In this document: piece by piece, positions 1 through 5,712 of the stretch | How the letters are laid out: every line of letters begins with the position of its first letter | Numbering within the stretch: position 1 is the first letter of the stretch | Assembly (NCBI GenBank): GCA_020851835.1 | Contig: JADZBZ010000011.1 | Span: 1 to 7,847 of the forward strand | Length of the DNA stretch: 7,847 bases | Source: Acidobacteriota bacterium | Lineage (GTDB): Bacteria; Acidobacteriota; Vicinamibacteria; Vicinamibacterales; UBA2999 | Direction of reading: 5' to 3' | The notes under the pieces: generated by a model | What the model was told of the DNA's origin: nothing | The model's input: the letters and a program-made list of their open reading frames with translations, nothing else | Database searches by the model: none | Made by a program: the position numbers and the translations under genes

Positions 1-509
1 GCCGCGCGGATGGCCGCAATCTCCTGCGGTGACGCGACGACGCCGTCGAGGCCGGCCGCCCTGGCGAGCGTCGCCAGGTGCACCACCTGCTCGATCACCG
101 GACGCGTCGTGCCGACTTCGGCGAGCGCCGCAGCATCCATGCTGGTGAGCACGGTGACCCCAACCACCAGCGGACGCGCCCGTCCGGTCGACTCGGTGGC
201 CTCCCGCGCCGCCTGCGCGGCGGCGCGCATCATCGCCGACCCGCCCGACGCGTGCACGTTGACCATCCAGGCGCCCGTGGCCACGGCCGCTTTCACCGCG
301 CCGGCCACCGTATTGGGGATGTCGTGGAACTTCAGGTCGAGGAAGACGCGGTCGCCTCGCCCGGCCAGCGCGCGGACCATCTCGGGACCTTCGGCCGTGA
401 AGAGTTGCTTGCCGATCTTGTACCCACCGACCGCGCCGCGCAGCGTATCGGCAAGCGCCAGCGCCTTCGCGCGGGAGTCGACGTCGAGGGCCACCAGAAT
501 CCGGTTCAC
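1..509 (-). CDS. pyrF: Orotidine 5'-phosphate decarboxylase, N-terminal 169 residues (cut by window edge)
   Basis: PyrF decarboxylates OMP to UMP, the last step of de novo UMP synthesis, in the cytoplasm. The translated N-terminus begins MNRILVALDV, the first TIM-barrel strand with its substrate-binding Asp. GGYKIGKQLF follows at about 28-37, with Lys34 at the phosphoribosyl site, then the family signature VFLDLKFHDIPNT at 55-67. There Asp58, Lys60 and Asp63 form the catalytic Asp-x-Lys-x-x-Asp array. VNVHASGG (84-90) and VGVTVLTSMD (116-125) are the next barrel strands. The start is a GTG at 509-507 that overlaps the pyrD stop by 4 bases (GTGA), so translation is probably coupled; I see no good Shine-Dalgarno sequence. 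About 70 C-terminal residues, with the phosphate-gripping loop, lie outside the window. The reading frame is open to base 1. Identification is very secure. Confidence 0.96.
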   Translation of the reverse strand, partial: MNRILVALDVDSRAKALALADTLRGAVGGYKIGKQLFTAEGPEMVRALAGRGDRVFLDLKFHDIPNTVAGAVKAAVATGAWMVNVHASGGSAMMRAAAQAAREATESTGRARPLVVGVTVLTSMDAAALAEVGTTRPVIEQVVHLATLARAAGLDGVVASPQEIAAIRA

Positions 510-1444
510 GCATGCACCGGGGTGGGCGGGGTTGGGTCGAAAGCCCCGATGATGTCGGACAGATGCTCGATCTCGTGCCGCGCCATGTAGTCGTCCAGAC
601 CCGCCAGCACCTTGGTCCAGACGAACGGATCGACGAAGTTGGCCGTGCCAATCTGCACCGCCGTGGCGCCGGCCAGCATGAATTCCAGCGCGTCGCGCGC
701 ATCGGTGATGCCACCCATCCCGATGACGGGAATCTTCACTTCCCTGGCGCACTCCCACACCATTCGCACCGCGATCGGCCGAATCGCCGGGCCGCTGAGG
801 CCGCCGAGCACATTGGTGAGGGTTGGCCGGCGCGTCTCGACGTCGATGACCATGGCCAGGAACGTGTTGACCAGCGACACCGCATCGGCCCCGGAATCCT
901 CGGCGGCGCGCGCGAAGGAAGCCACGTCGGTGACGTTGGGCGTGAGCTTGGGAATCACCGGCAGGTGCGTCGCCTTGCGGACCGCCGACACGACCTGCGC
1001 GGTGCCGATCAGGCTGCAGCCGAACTGGATGCCGCCTTCCTTGATGTTCGGGCACGAGATGTTGAGTTCGATGGCCGCCACGCCTTCGGCTTCGGTCAGC
1101 ACGCGGCTCACCTCGACGTACTCGTCGATGGTCGAGCCGCACACGTTCACGAACACCCGGGCGCCGCGCTCGCGGAGCCGCGGCAGCTTCTCCTCGACGA
1201 ACCGGTGCACGCCGATGCCTTGCAGGCCGATGGCGTTGATCATGCCCGACGGCGTCTCGACGATACGCGGTGGAGGATGGCCCTCGCGCTCGGTCATGAA
1301 GAGGCCCTTGACGCAGACACCGCCCAGCGCCGACAGGTCCGCGACCTCCTCGTACTCGAGACCGTAGCCGAAGCAGCCGCTGGCCGCGATGAGCGGATTG
1401 GGGAGGGCGAGCGTTCCGATTCGGACGGACAGGTCTCGAGCCAT
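506..1444 (-). CDS. pyrD: Dihydroorotate dehydrogenase, class 1B catalytic subunit (PyrDB type)
   Basis: The 312-residue product oxidises dihydroorotate to orotate using FMN and is the catalytic subunit of the cytosolic class 1B enzyme. Visible features are LIAASGCFGYG near the N-terminus (18-28), an FMN-contacting Lys46 in VCVKGLF, the NAIGLQGIG loop (70-78), and ELNISCPNIKEGG (126-138) with catalytic base Cys131. Cys, rather than Ser, marks class 1. PKLTPNVTD (165-173), SLVNTF (190-195), GGLSGPAIRP (214-223) and GMGGITDARDALEF (242-255) are FMN- and phosphate-binding segments. The directly adjacent pyrK confirms the 1B type. The ATG at 1444 was chosen because it shares one base with the pyrK stop (TGATG) and gives the family's usual N-terminus. 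A longer open frame upstream, to 1597, reads through pyrK in another frame and is spurious. Length is normal for the family. Confidence 0.97.
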   Translation of the reverse strand: MARDLSVRIGTLALPNPLIAASGCFGYGLEYEEVADLSALGGVCVKGLFMTEREGHPPPRIVETPSGMINAIGLQGIGVHRFVEEKLPRLRERGARVFVNVCGSTIDEYVEVSRVLTEAEGVAAIELNISCPNIKEGGIQFGCSLIGTAQVVSAVRKATHLPVIPKLTPNVTDVASFARAAEDSGADAVSLVNTFLAMVIDVETRRPTLTNVLGGLSGPAIRPIAVRMVWECAREVKIPVIGMGGITDARDALEFMLAGATAVQIGTANFVDPFVWTKVLAGLDDYMARHEIEHLSDIIGAFDPTPPTPVHA

Positions 1445-2256
1445 CAGTCCCACACGATCTCGGCGCCGTTGAACACCGGGCCGGAGATGCACGACCGCAC
1501 GAAATGGGGTGGCGTGGCGCCGTCCCGCACCTTGATGACGCAGCTGTAGCAGCCGCCGAGACCGCACCCCATGGTCCGCTCCACCGACACCTCGCACCTC
1601 TGCCGGTGCCGCTCGGCCACGCCGGCGACCGCCGCCAGCATCGGCTCGGGACCGCAGGCGTAGATCATGGTGGTGCCTGGGGCGCGCGAGCCCAGCGCAC
1701 GATCGAGCGGCGCGGTGACGCGGCCCCGCTCGCCGCGCGAGCCGTCTTCGGTGGTGACGATGAGCGTGACACCGAGGCGCTCGAATAAGTCCAGATAGAA
1801 CAGCTCCTGATCCGAACGCGCACCGTAGAAGAGCCTCGCCCGCGTCCCTTGCGAGGCCAGCGATTCGGCCAGCGTGGCAAACGGCGCGAGACCGACGCCA
1901 CCGGCCACCATCCAGGCCTCCTGCGGCGCCGCCACCGGTGTGTAGGGCTTGCCGAGTGGGCCGAGACAGGCCATCCGCTCGCCGGGTTCGGCCTCGTAGA
2001 GTCGGTTCGTCGTCCGGCCCGCGCGCTTATTGAGCAGGGTGATGGCGGTGGGGGCGCCGTTGGCGTCGCGCAGGATCTCGAACACCGAGAAGGGCCGCCG
2101 CAGGAGGGTGTCGGTCATCCGGGCCGGGCGCACCATGACGAACTGGCCGGGCCGGGTACGGGCCCCCACCGCGGCCGCCGACAGCGTGAGGACGTTGTAG
2201 TCGCGCGACAGGCGCCGGTTGGCGATTACGGTGGCGTCCACGTCGATGGGCGGCAT
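1444..2256 (-). CDS. pyrK: Dihydroorotate dehydrogenase class 1B electron-transfer subunit (FAD / 2Fe-2S)
   Basis: PyrK passes electrons from the PyrD FMN through a 2Fe-2S cluster and FAD to NAD+, as part of a PyrD2-PyrK2 heterotetramer. From the ATG at 2256 the protein has 270 residues. An FAD-binding barrel contains PGQFVMVRP (36-44) and RRPFSVFE (53-60), followed by LLNKRAGRTT. The nucleotide-binding domain has MVAGGVGLAPF (116-126) and MIYACGPEPML (197-207). The C-terminal iron-sulfur motif has Cys231, Cys236, Cys239 and Cys256 (C-x4-C-x2-C-x16-C), typical of PyrK. The frame extends upstream to 2322, but that would overlap the divergent gene by 47 bases, and those residues look unlike the family, so the start just before IDVDATV is preferred. 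No Shine-Dalgarno sequence is visible; a TATACT hexamer 7 bases upstream suggests a leaderless mRNA. The partner pyrD follows with a one-base overlap. A generic ferredoxin-NADP reductase is unlikely given the Cys motif and neighbours. Confidence 0.95.
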   Translation of the reverse strand: MPPIDVDATVIANRRLSRDYNVLTLSAAAVGARTRPGQFVMVRPARMTDTLLRRPFSVFEILRDANGAPTAITLLNKRAGRTTNRLYEAEPGERMACLGPLGKPYTPVAAPQEAWMVAGGVGLAPFATLAESLASQGTRARLFYGARSDQELFYLDLFERLGVTLIVTTEDGSRGERGRVTAPLDRALGSRAPGTTMIYACGPEPMLAAVAGVAERHRQRCEVSVERTMGCGLGGCYSCVIKVRDGATPPHFVRSCISGPVFNGAEIVWD

Positions 2257-2275
2257 CGGATCAGTATAGCCGTCG
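2257..2275. promoter_or_regulatory. 19-base divergent start region with overlapping -10-like elements
   Basis: This is the whole gap between the ATG of pyrK (leftward) and the ATG of the AlkP-superfamily gene (rightward). It holds AGTATAGC. Read on the minus strand, bases 2268-2263 are TATACT, a good sigma-70 -10 box that would place +1 at about 2256, the A of the pyrK ATG. Read on the plus strand, bases 2265-2270 are TATAGC, a weaker -10 that would place +1 at about 2276-2277. Both transcripts would then be leaderless or nearly so, in agreement with the lack of Shine-Dalgarno sequences. I see no convincing -35 on either side, so the promoter call is tentative. Any upstream promoter element must lie inside the opposite gene. 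Confidence 0.45.
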
Positions 2276-4057
2276 ATGTTCCTATACGATCGCGTCGTGC
2301 GGTATCTGCGGATGCTCTCCAACTCGGTGATCGCGGGCGGGCTGGCCGCGGGCTACCTCACCGTACTGGTGCTGCAGCTCAACCCGCTCTATCCGATCGA
2401 TCCCGGCACCATCGTGCCGCTCGCTCTCACCCTCGGCGCCGCCTACGGCATCAACCTCACGGTGGCCTTCTACGCGCTCATCGTATTCCGGCAGATTCTC
2501 GCTGTCGAGGTCCTGTCGCCCGGGTGGGTGAGCGTCCGGCTGCTGTCGTGGCTGTTGACGATCGCGGCCACGGGCGGCGCAGCGGTGATGTGGCTGAACC
2601 TGCGGGGCTTCAGTCCGGTGCTCGACGTCGAGACCGCCCGGCGCATGGCCGCCGGCGCAATCGTCGTCAGCGCGGCGTCGGTGGTGTTTCTCATGATCGG
2701 CCTGGCTCACCTCGGCCGTCGCGGCGGGCGGTCGAGCGCCACGATTCTCGTGCTGACCGCGCTGATGTCGGTGGTGATGTCGACGGTGTTGCGCGGGCCG
2801 GCGCGGGCGGCCCTCCTGCCGCCCCGACTCGAATCGGTCGCCCTGCGCGAACCCGCGCCGGGCTCGGCCGGCGGCCGCGTGTTCATGATGCTGCTCGACG
2901 GTGCGTCGCTCGACGTCATCGCCCCCGCCGTAGCCGAGGGGCGGCTTCCCAACTTCGGGCGGATCTTCGACGGCGGGTCGGTCATGCACCTGGCGACGCT
3001 GAGGCCCACGCAGGCCGAGACGGTCTGGAGCGCGGTGGCCACCGGACGGACGCCCATGCACAATGGCGTCCGCTCGTCGGCCTCGTATCGAGCCCTGGGC
3101 GTGACGCCGGCCATCTCGCTGCTGCCCGACTACTGCTTCGCGCAGGCCCTGGTGCGCTTCGGGTTCCTGTGGGAGCAGCCGCACACCGCCTCGGACCTCG
3201 ACGCTCGCCCCCTGTGGAGCATCCTGAGCGACCAGGGCGTGACGGTCGGCGTCATCGGATGGCCGCTCACGCAGCCCGTGTCGCCGGTGCGGGGCTACCT
3301 GGTGAGCGACATCTTCCACCGGCTTTCGGGCGCCGAACTGGACCTCGAGGGTATCGCGGCCGTGTGGCCACCGTCGATGCTCGAGGCCGCGCGGGCCAGC
3401 CTGACGAACGTGCCCGAGCCGGACCCGGTGGCGCTGGTATCGGTGATGGGTGGACCGCCGGCCGGCGACTACGACATGGCGAGCGACCCGGACCCGGTCG
3501 TCGCCGATCGCGTCCACGCGGCGCTGCTCGATGCCTTTGCCGGCCTGCCGGCCCGGTTCGGGGCCGTTCGGTTTCCCGGCGTGGACGCGGTGGGCCACTA
3601 CTTCCTCCGCTTCGCTTCGCCCTCCGCGTTCGGCGACGTGTCCGATCAGGAGCGCCGCCGCTACGGGCGGGTTCTCGAGCAGTACTACGGCTTTCTCGAC
3701 GAGCACGTCGGCCGCATGATCGACGCGCTCGGACCAGACGACCTGCTGCTGGTGGTGTCGGCGTTCGGCATGGAGCCGCTCAGTCCGGGGAAGCGCGTGC
3801 TCGAGCGGCTCGTGGGCAACCCGGCCATCAGCGGTACGCACGAGCGGGCGCCGGACGGGTTCCTGCTGGCTTTCGGGGCGCCGGTGCAGCCGGGCCGGCC
3901 GCCCCGCGCCTCGGTGGTGGACGTGGCCCCGACCATCCTCTACTTCTTCGGCCTTCCGGTGGGCCGCGACATGGAAGGCTTCGCCCGCACGGAGCTGTTT
4001 CGGAGCGCGTTCACGGCGGAGCGGCCGGTAACCTACATACCGAGTTATGGGCGGTGA
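2276..4057 (+). CDS. Membrane-anchored AlkP-superfamily (type I phosphodiesterase/phosphatase-like) protein with degenerate active site
   Basis: The 593-residue product has an N-terminal membrane part with about five hydrophobic helices (near 14-36, 45-72, 86-106, 124-143, 155-171). Positive charges at the N-terminus and in HLGRRGGR (145-152) put the C-terminal domain outside the cytoplasmic membrane. The domain (about 201-593) shows the superfamily pattern: VFMMLLDGAS with Asp208, RPTQAETVWSAVATGRTP (243-260), VGVIGWPLTQP (324-334), PGVDAVGHYF with Asp437 and His441, GTHERAPDGFLL with His522, and VVDVAPTILYFFGLP (547-561). The usual Ser/Thr nucleophile aligns with Ala247, and the usual SDHG metal motif reads SAFG (495-498). 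One metal site (Asp437, His441, His522) seems kept; the other is mostly lost. Substrate is unknown, and it may be a pseudoenzyme or a divergent subfamily. Start alternatives are GTG 2297 and ATG 2312; neither has a better ribosome-binding site. It lies between the two pyr arms without an evident pyrimidine role. Confidence 0.82.
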   Translation: MFLYDRVVRYLRMLSNSVIAGGLAAGYLTVLVLQLNPLYPIDPGTIVPLALTLGAAYGINLTVAFYALIVFRQILAVEVLSPGWVSVRLLSWLLTIAATGGAAVMWLNLRGFSPVLDVETARRMAAGAIVVSAASVVFLMIGLAHLGRRGGRSSATILVLTALMSVVMSTVLRGPARAALLPPRLESVALREPAPGSAGGRVFMMLLDGASLDVIAPAVAEGRLPNFGRIFDGGSVMHLATLRPTQAETVWSAVATGRTPMHNGVRSSASYRALGVTPAISLLPDYCFAQALVRFGFLWEQPHTASDLDARPLWSILSDQGVTVGVIGWPLTQPVSPVRGYLVSDIFHRLSGAELDLEGIAAVWPPSMLEAARASLTNVPEPDPVALVSVMGGPPAGDYDMASDPDPVVADRVHAALLDAFAGLPARFGAVRFPGVDAVGHYFLRFASPSAFGDVSDQERRRYGRVLEQYYGFLDEHVGRMIDALGPDDLLLVVSAFGMEPLSPGKRVLERLVGNPAISGTHERAPDGFLLAFGAPVQPGRPPRASVVDVAPTILYFFGLPVGRDMEGFARTELFRSAFTAERPVTYIPSYGR

Positions 4058-4081
4058 TCGAGAGATCGGGTGCCGGTCCGG

Positions 4082-4106
4082 GCGCCGGAATCCGGCGCGT
4101 TCCTTC
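4082..4106 (+). terminator. Possible intrinsic terminator after the AlkP-superfamily gene
   Basis: A GC-rich inverted repeat pairs GCGCCGG (4082-4088) with CCGGCGC (4092-4098) around a three-base AAT loop, 25 bases after the stop codon. GTTCCTTC follows, a poor T-tract. Its place between the AlkP gene stop and the next promoter fits a terminator that insulates the pyrR operon. The weak T-run keeps confidence moderate. Confidence 0.45.
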
Positions 4107-4129
4107 ACCACACCCGGCACTGGGCAACG

Positions 4130-4138
4130 TGCTACACT
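4130..4138 (+). promoter_or_regulatory. Extended -10 promoter of the pyrR-pyrB-pyrC operon
   Basis: TGCTACACT is an extended -10 element: TG, one base, then TACACT at 4133-4138 (four of six matches to TATAAT, including the key A at position 2 and the final T). No good -35 hexamer stands 16-18 bases upstream, which is common for extended -10 promoters. It predicts transcription from about 4144-4146, exactly where the 5' strand of the PyrR hairpin begins, so the regulatory RNA would form the very 5' end of the message. That coincidence supports the call. Confidence 0.6.
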
Positions 4139-4141
4139 GCA

Positions 4142-4181
4142 CCCCTCTTTAAGCGCGAACCAGCGAGTTCGCAAAGAGAGG
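4142..4181 (+). promoter_or_regulatory. PyrR-binding RNA hairpin in the pyr operon leader
   Basis: A two-part hairpin is readable by eye. Lower stem: CTCTTT (4145-4150) with AAAGAG (4173-4178). A 5'-side purine-rich bulge, AAGC (4151-4154), follows. Upper stem: GCGAAC (4155-4160) with GTTCGC (4167-4172). The terminal hexaloop is CAGCGA (4161-4166). CNGNGA hexaloop, short upper stem, 5' purine-rich bulge and lower stem are the established hallmarks of the PyrR-binding site, and the flanking TTTAA and CAAAGAGAGG also resemble it. Bases 4142-4143 could pair further with 4180-4181 if transcribed. PyrR with UMP/UTP should bind here and repress. No terminator or antiterminator follows before pyrR; instead the 3' strand contains AGAGAGG (4175-4181), the Shine-Dalgarno sequence of the following leader frame. 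This points to translational rather than attenuation control, like that demonstrated in Mycobacterium smegmatis. Confidence 0.9.
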
Positions 4182-4186
4182 AACAC

Positions 4187-4225
4187 ATGATCGACGTCAC
4201 TCGGAAGGTCCCGCCATGCCGGTAG
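4187..4225 (+). CDS. Putative 12-residue pyr leader peptide (MIDVTRKVPPCR)
   Basis: An ATG at 4187 has a strong Shine-Dalgarno sequence, AGAGAGG at 4175-4181, with a 5-base spacer. That Shine-Dalgarno sequence lies in the 3' strand of the PyrR hairpin. The frame reads 12 codons and stops at TAG 4223-4225, running across the pyrR ATG (4216) in a different frame, so its stop falls within the third and fourth pyrR codons. The peptide shows no family and no run of regulatory codons. Its likely role is mechanical: ribosomes terminating here could pass to pyrR (translational coupling), so that occluding this first ribosome site represses the operon. Whether it is translated is unproven. The alternative is that only the pyrR start is used. 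Confidence 0.6.
   Translation: MIDVTRKVPPCR
4203..4208 (+). promoter_or_regulatory. Ribosome-binding site fixing the pyrR start
   Basis: GGAAGG stands 7 bases before the ATG at 4216 and decides that start over the in-frame ATG at 4228 (pyrR residue 5). It lies inside the leader peptide frame, so ribosomes translating the leader would pass over it. It is outside the PyrR hairpin, so direct occlusion of the pyrR site by PyrR is less obvious than occlusion of the leader's site. Confidence 0.75.
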
Positions 4226-4752
4226 TCATGGATGCGGACCGTATCTCCCGCGCCATCACGCGCATCACCCACGAAATCATCGAACGCAATCACGGCGTGG
4301 CCGGCCTTGGCCTGGTCGGCGTCCGCTCGCGCGGCGTGCCCCTGGCCCGGCGCATCGCGTCGCTACTGGCCGGCGTCGCGGGCGAGGAGGTCCCGACCGG
4401 CGCGCTCGACATCACGCTCTACCGCGACGACCTGATGCGCGCCGCCGTCGGGCCGCAGCCGCTGGTCCGCAAGACCGAGATCCCCTTCTCCATCGACGAT
4501 CGCACCATCGTCCTGGTGGACGACGTGCTGTACACCGGTCGCACGACGAGGGCGGCGCTCGACGCGCTCATCGATTTCGGGCGGCCGAAGGCGATTCAGC
4601 TCGTCGTGCTGGTGGACCGCGGACACCGCGAGTTGCCCATCAAGGCCGATTACGTCGGCAAGAACGTACCGACCGCGCGCAGGGAAAGCGTGCAGGTGCG
4701 CCTGCAGGAGCTCGACGGCGTGGACGAAGTGGTCGTCGAGGTCGGGGAGTAG
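4216..4752 (+). CDS. pyrR: PyrR: bifunctional pyr mRNA-binding regulator / uracil phosphoribosyltransferase
   Basis: PyrR senses UMP/UTP and binds a hairpin in pyr mRNA leaders to lower expression; many homologues also convert uracil plus PRPP to UMP. The 178-residue product matches the family's normal length. It has the type I phosphoribosyltransferase fold: LGLVGVRSRGVPLARRIA (31-48) near the base of the active site, DITLYRDDL (65-73), typical of PyrR, and the PRPP-binding loop IVLVDDVLYTGRT (98-110) with the acidic pair Asp102-Asp103. LVDRGHRELPIKADYVGKN (132-150) is the conserved PyrR segment before the C-terminal strand. The matching RNA hairpin just upstream confirms that this is a regulator, not a plain UPRT. 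It is the first full gene of pyrR-pyrB-pyrC and so probably represses itself. GGGGAG within its last codons serves as the ribosome site for pyrB, 3 bases downstream. Confidence 0.97.
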   Translation: MPVVMDADRISRAITRITHEIIERNHGVAGLGLVGVRSRGVPLARRIASLLAGVAGEEVPTGALDITLYRDDLMRAAVGPQPLVRKTEIPFSIDDRTIVLVDDVLYTGRTTRAALDALIDFGRPKAIQLVVLVDRGHRELPIKADYVGKNVPTARRESVQVRLQELDGVDEVVVEVGE

Positions 4753-4755
4753 ACG

Positions 4756-5712
4756 ATGGATGCCACCGCCGCCACGGCCCTCAGCCAGAAGAACCTGCTC
4801 GGCATCGCCGACCTCAGTCCGGAGGAAATCGTGCTCGTGCTCGACACGGCCGAGGCGATGAAGGAAGTGGGCAGGCGCGCCATCAAGAAGGTGCCGACGC
4901 TGCGCGGCCGCACGGTCGTCAACCTGTTCTTCGAGCCCAGCACGCGGACGCGCACGTCGTTCGAGATTGCCGAGAAGCGTCTCAGCGCGGATACGCTGAA
5001 CGTTGCCATCGGCACGTCGAGCGTGGTCAAGGGCGAGACCCTGGTGGATACCGCGCTCAACATCGAGGCGATGGCGCCGAGCATGATCGTACTGCGGCAC
5101 GTCTCGTCTGGCGCCTGCCACCTGCTGTCGCGCATCTGCAAGGCCGCCATCATCAATGCCGGCGATGGCATGCACGAACACCCGACACAGGCCCTGCTCG
5201 ACGCCTTCACCATCCGCGAGCGGAAGGGCCGCATCGGCGGTCTCAAGGTGGCCATCGTCGGCGACCTGCTGCACAGCCGCGTGCTGCGATCGAACCTGCT
5301 GCTGCTCAGTAAGCTCGGCGCCGAGCCCTGGGTCTGCGGTCCCGCCACGCTCATCCCGCCGGGCCTTCGCAACCTGGGCGTGCGGGTCACGACGAAGGTG
5401 GACGAGGCGGTCGAGGGCGCGGACGTCGTGATGATGCTGCGCATGCAGCTGGAGCGAATGCAGGGCGGCTACTTCCCCTCGCTGCGCGAGTATTTCCGGA
5501 CCTTCGGCATGACCCAGGAGCGCGTGGCCCGCGCGAAGCCCGACGTCATCATCATGCACCCGGGCCCCATCAATCGCGGCGTCGAGATCGCCTCGGAGGT
5601 AGTCGACGGGCCGTATTCAGTGATTCTCGATCAGGTGGCCAACGGCGTGGCGGTCCGCATGGCGGTGCTGTACCTGCTGGCTGGTGGAGCGGACGATGAA
5701 ACGGTTGCTTAG
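4756..5712 (+). CDS. pyrB: Aspartate carbamoyltransferase catalytic subunit
   Basis: PyrB condenses carbamoyl phosphate with L-aspartate to carbamoyl-aspartate, the committed pyrimidine step, in a cytoplasmic trimer. The 318-residue protein is of normal length. The carbamoyl-phosphate domain has FFEPSTRTRTSFE (58-70; Ser62-Thr63-Arg64-Thr65), Lys92 of the mobile loop in VKGET, Arg114, and MHEHPTQALLDAF (139-151) with His142. The aspartate domain has IVGDLLHSRVLRSN (167-180), Arg229/Gln231 in LRMQLER, and the MHPGPINRG loop (267-275). Start ATG 4756 has GGGGAG 6 bases upstream. No regulatory pyrI gene is adjacent, so classical allosteric control by a PyrI subunit is not indicated here. The 3' end overlaps pyrC by 17 bases. 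In organisms with this gene order, catalytic trimers often assemble with a class I dihydroorotase; that is an inference for this protein. Confidence 0.98.
   Translation: MDATAATALSQKNLLGIADLSPEEIVLVLDTAEAMKEVGRRAIKKVPTLRGRTVVNLFFEPSTRTRTSFEIAEKRLSADTLNVAIGTSSVVKGETLVDTALNIEAMAPSMIVLRHVSSGACHLLSRICKAAIINAGDGMHEHPTQALLDAFTIRERKGRIGGLKVAIVGDLLHSRVLRSNLLLLSKLGAEPWVCGPATLIPPGLRNLGVRVTTKVDEAVEGADVVMMLRMQLERMQGGYFPSLREYFRTFGMTQERVARAKPDVIIMHPGPINRGVEIASEVVDGPYSVILDQVANGVAVRMAVLYLLAGGADDETVA

Noticed and set aside
1444..2322. Longer pyrK with a 22-residue N-terminal extension
   Set aside because: The extension would overlap the first codons of the divergent gene by 47 bases and does not look like PyrK; ATG 2256 gives the usual N-terminus.
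4099..4109. TTCACC at 4104-4109 as the -35 box of the pyrR promoter
   Set aside because: It is 23 bases from the TACACT -10, well beyond the usual 16-18, so the promoter is better explained as extended -10.
1849..4152. Very long rightward open frame (767 codons) in the third phase across pyrK and the AlkP gene
   Set aside because: It is Arg/Gly/Ala-rich with no recognisable motifs, crosses the divergent promoter, and overlaps two genes with clear family signatures. It is a by-product of high GC.
2282..4186. Long leftward open frame (634 codons) opposite the AlkP gene
   Set aside because: His/Arg/Glu-rich low-complexity translation typical of the antisense of GC-rich codons; it also runs through the pyrR promoter and hairpin. 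No domain is visible.
4163..4215. An attenuation terminator in the pyr leader
   Set aside because: No second GC-rich hairpin followed by a T-run exists between the PyrR hairpin and pyrR; the only T-run (4148-4150) is in the hairpin's own 5' strand.
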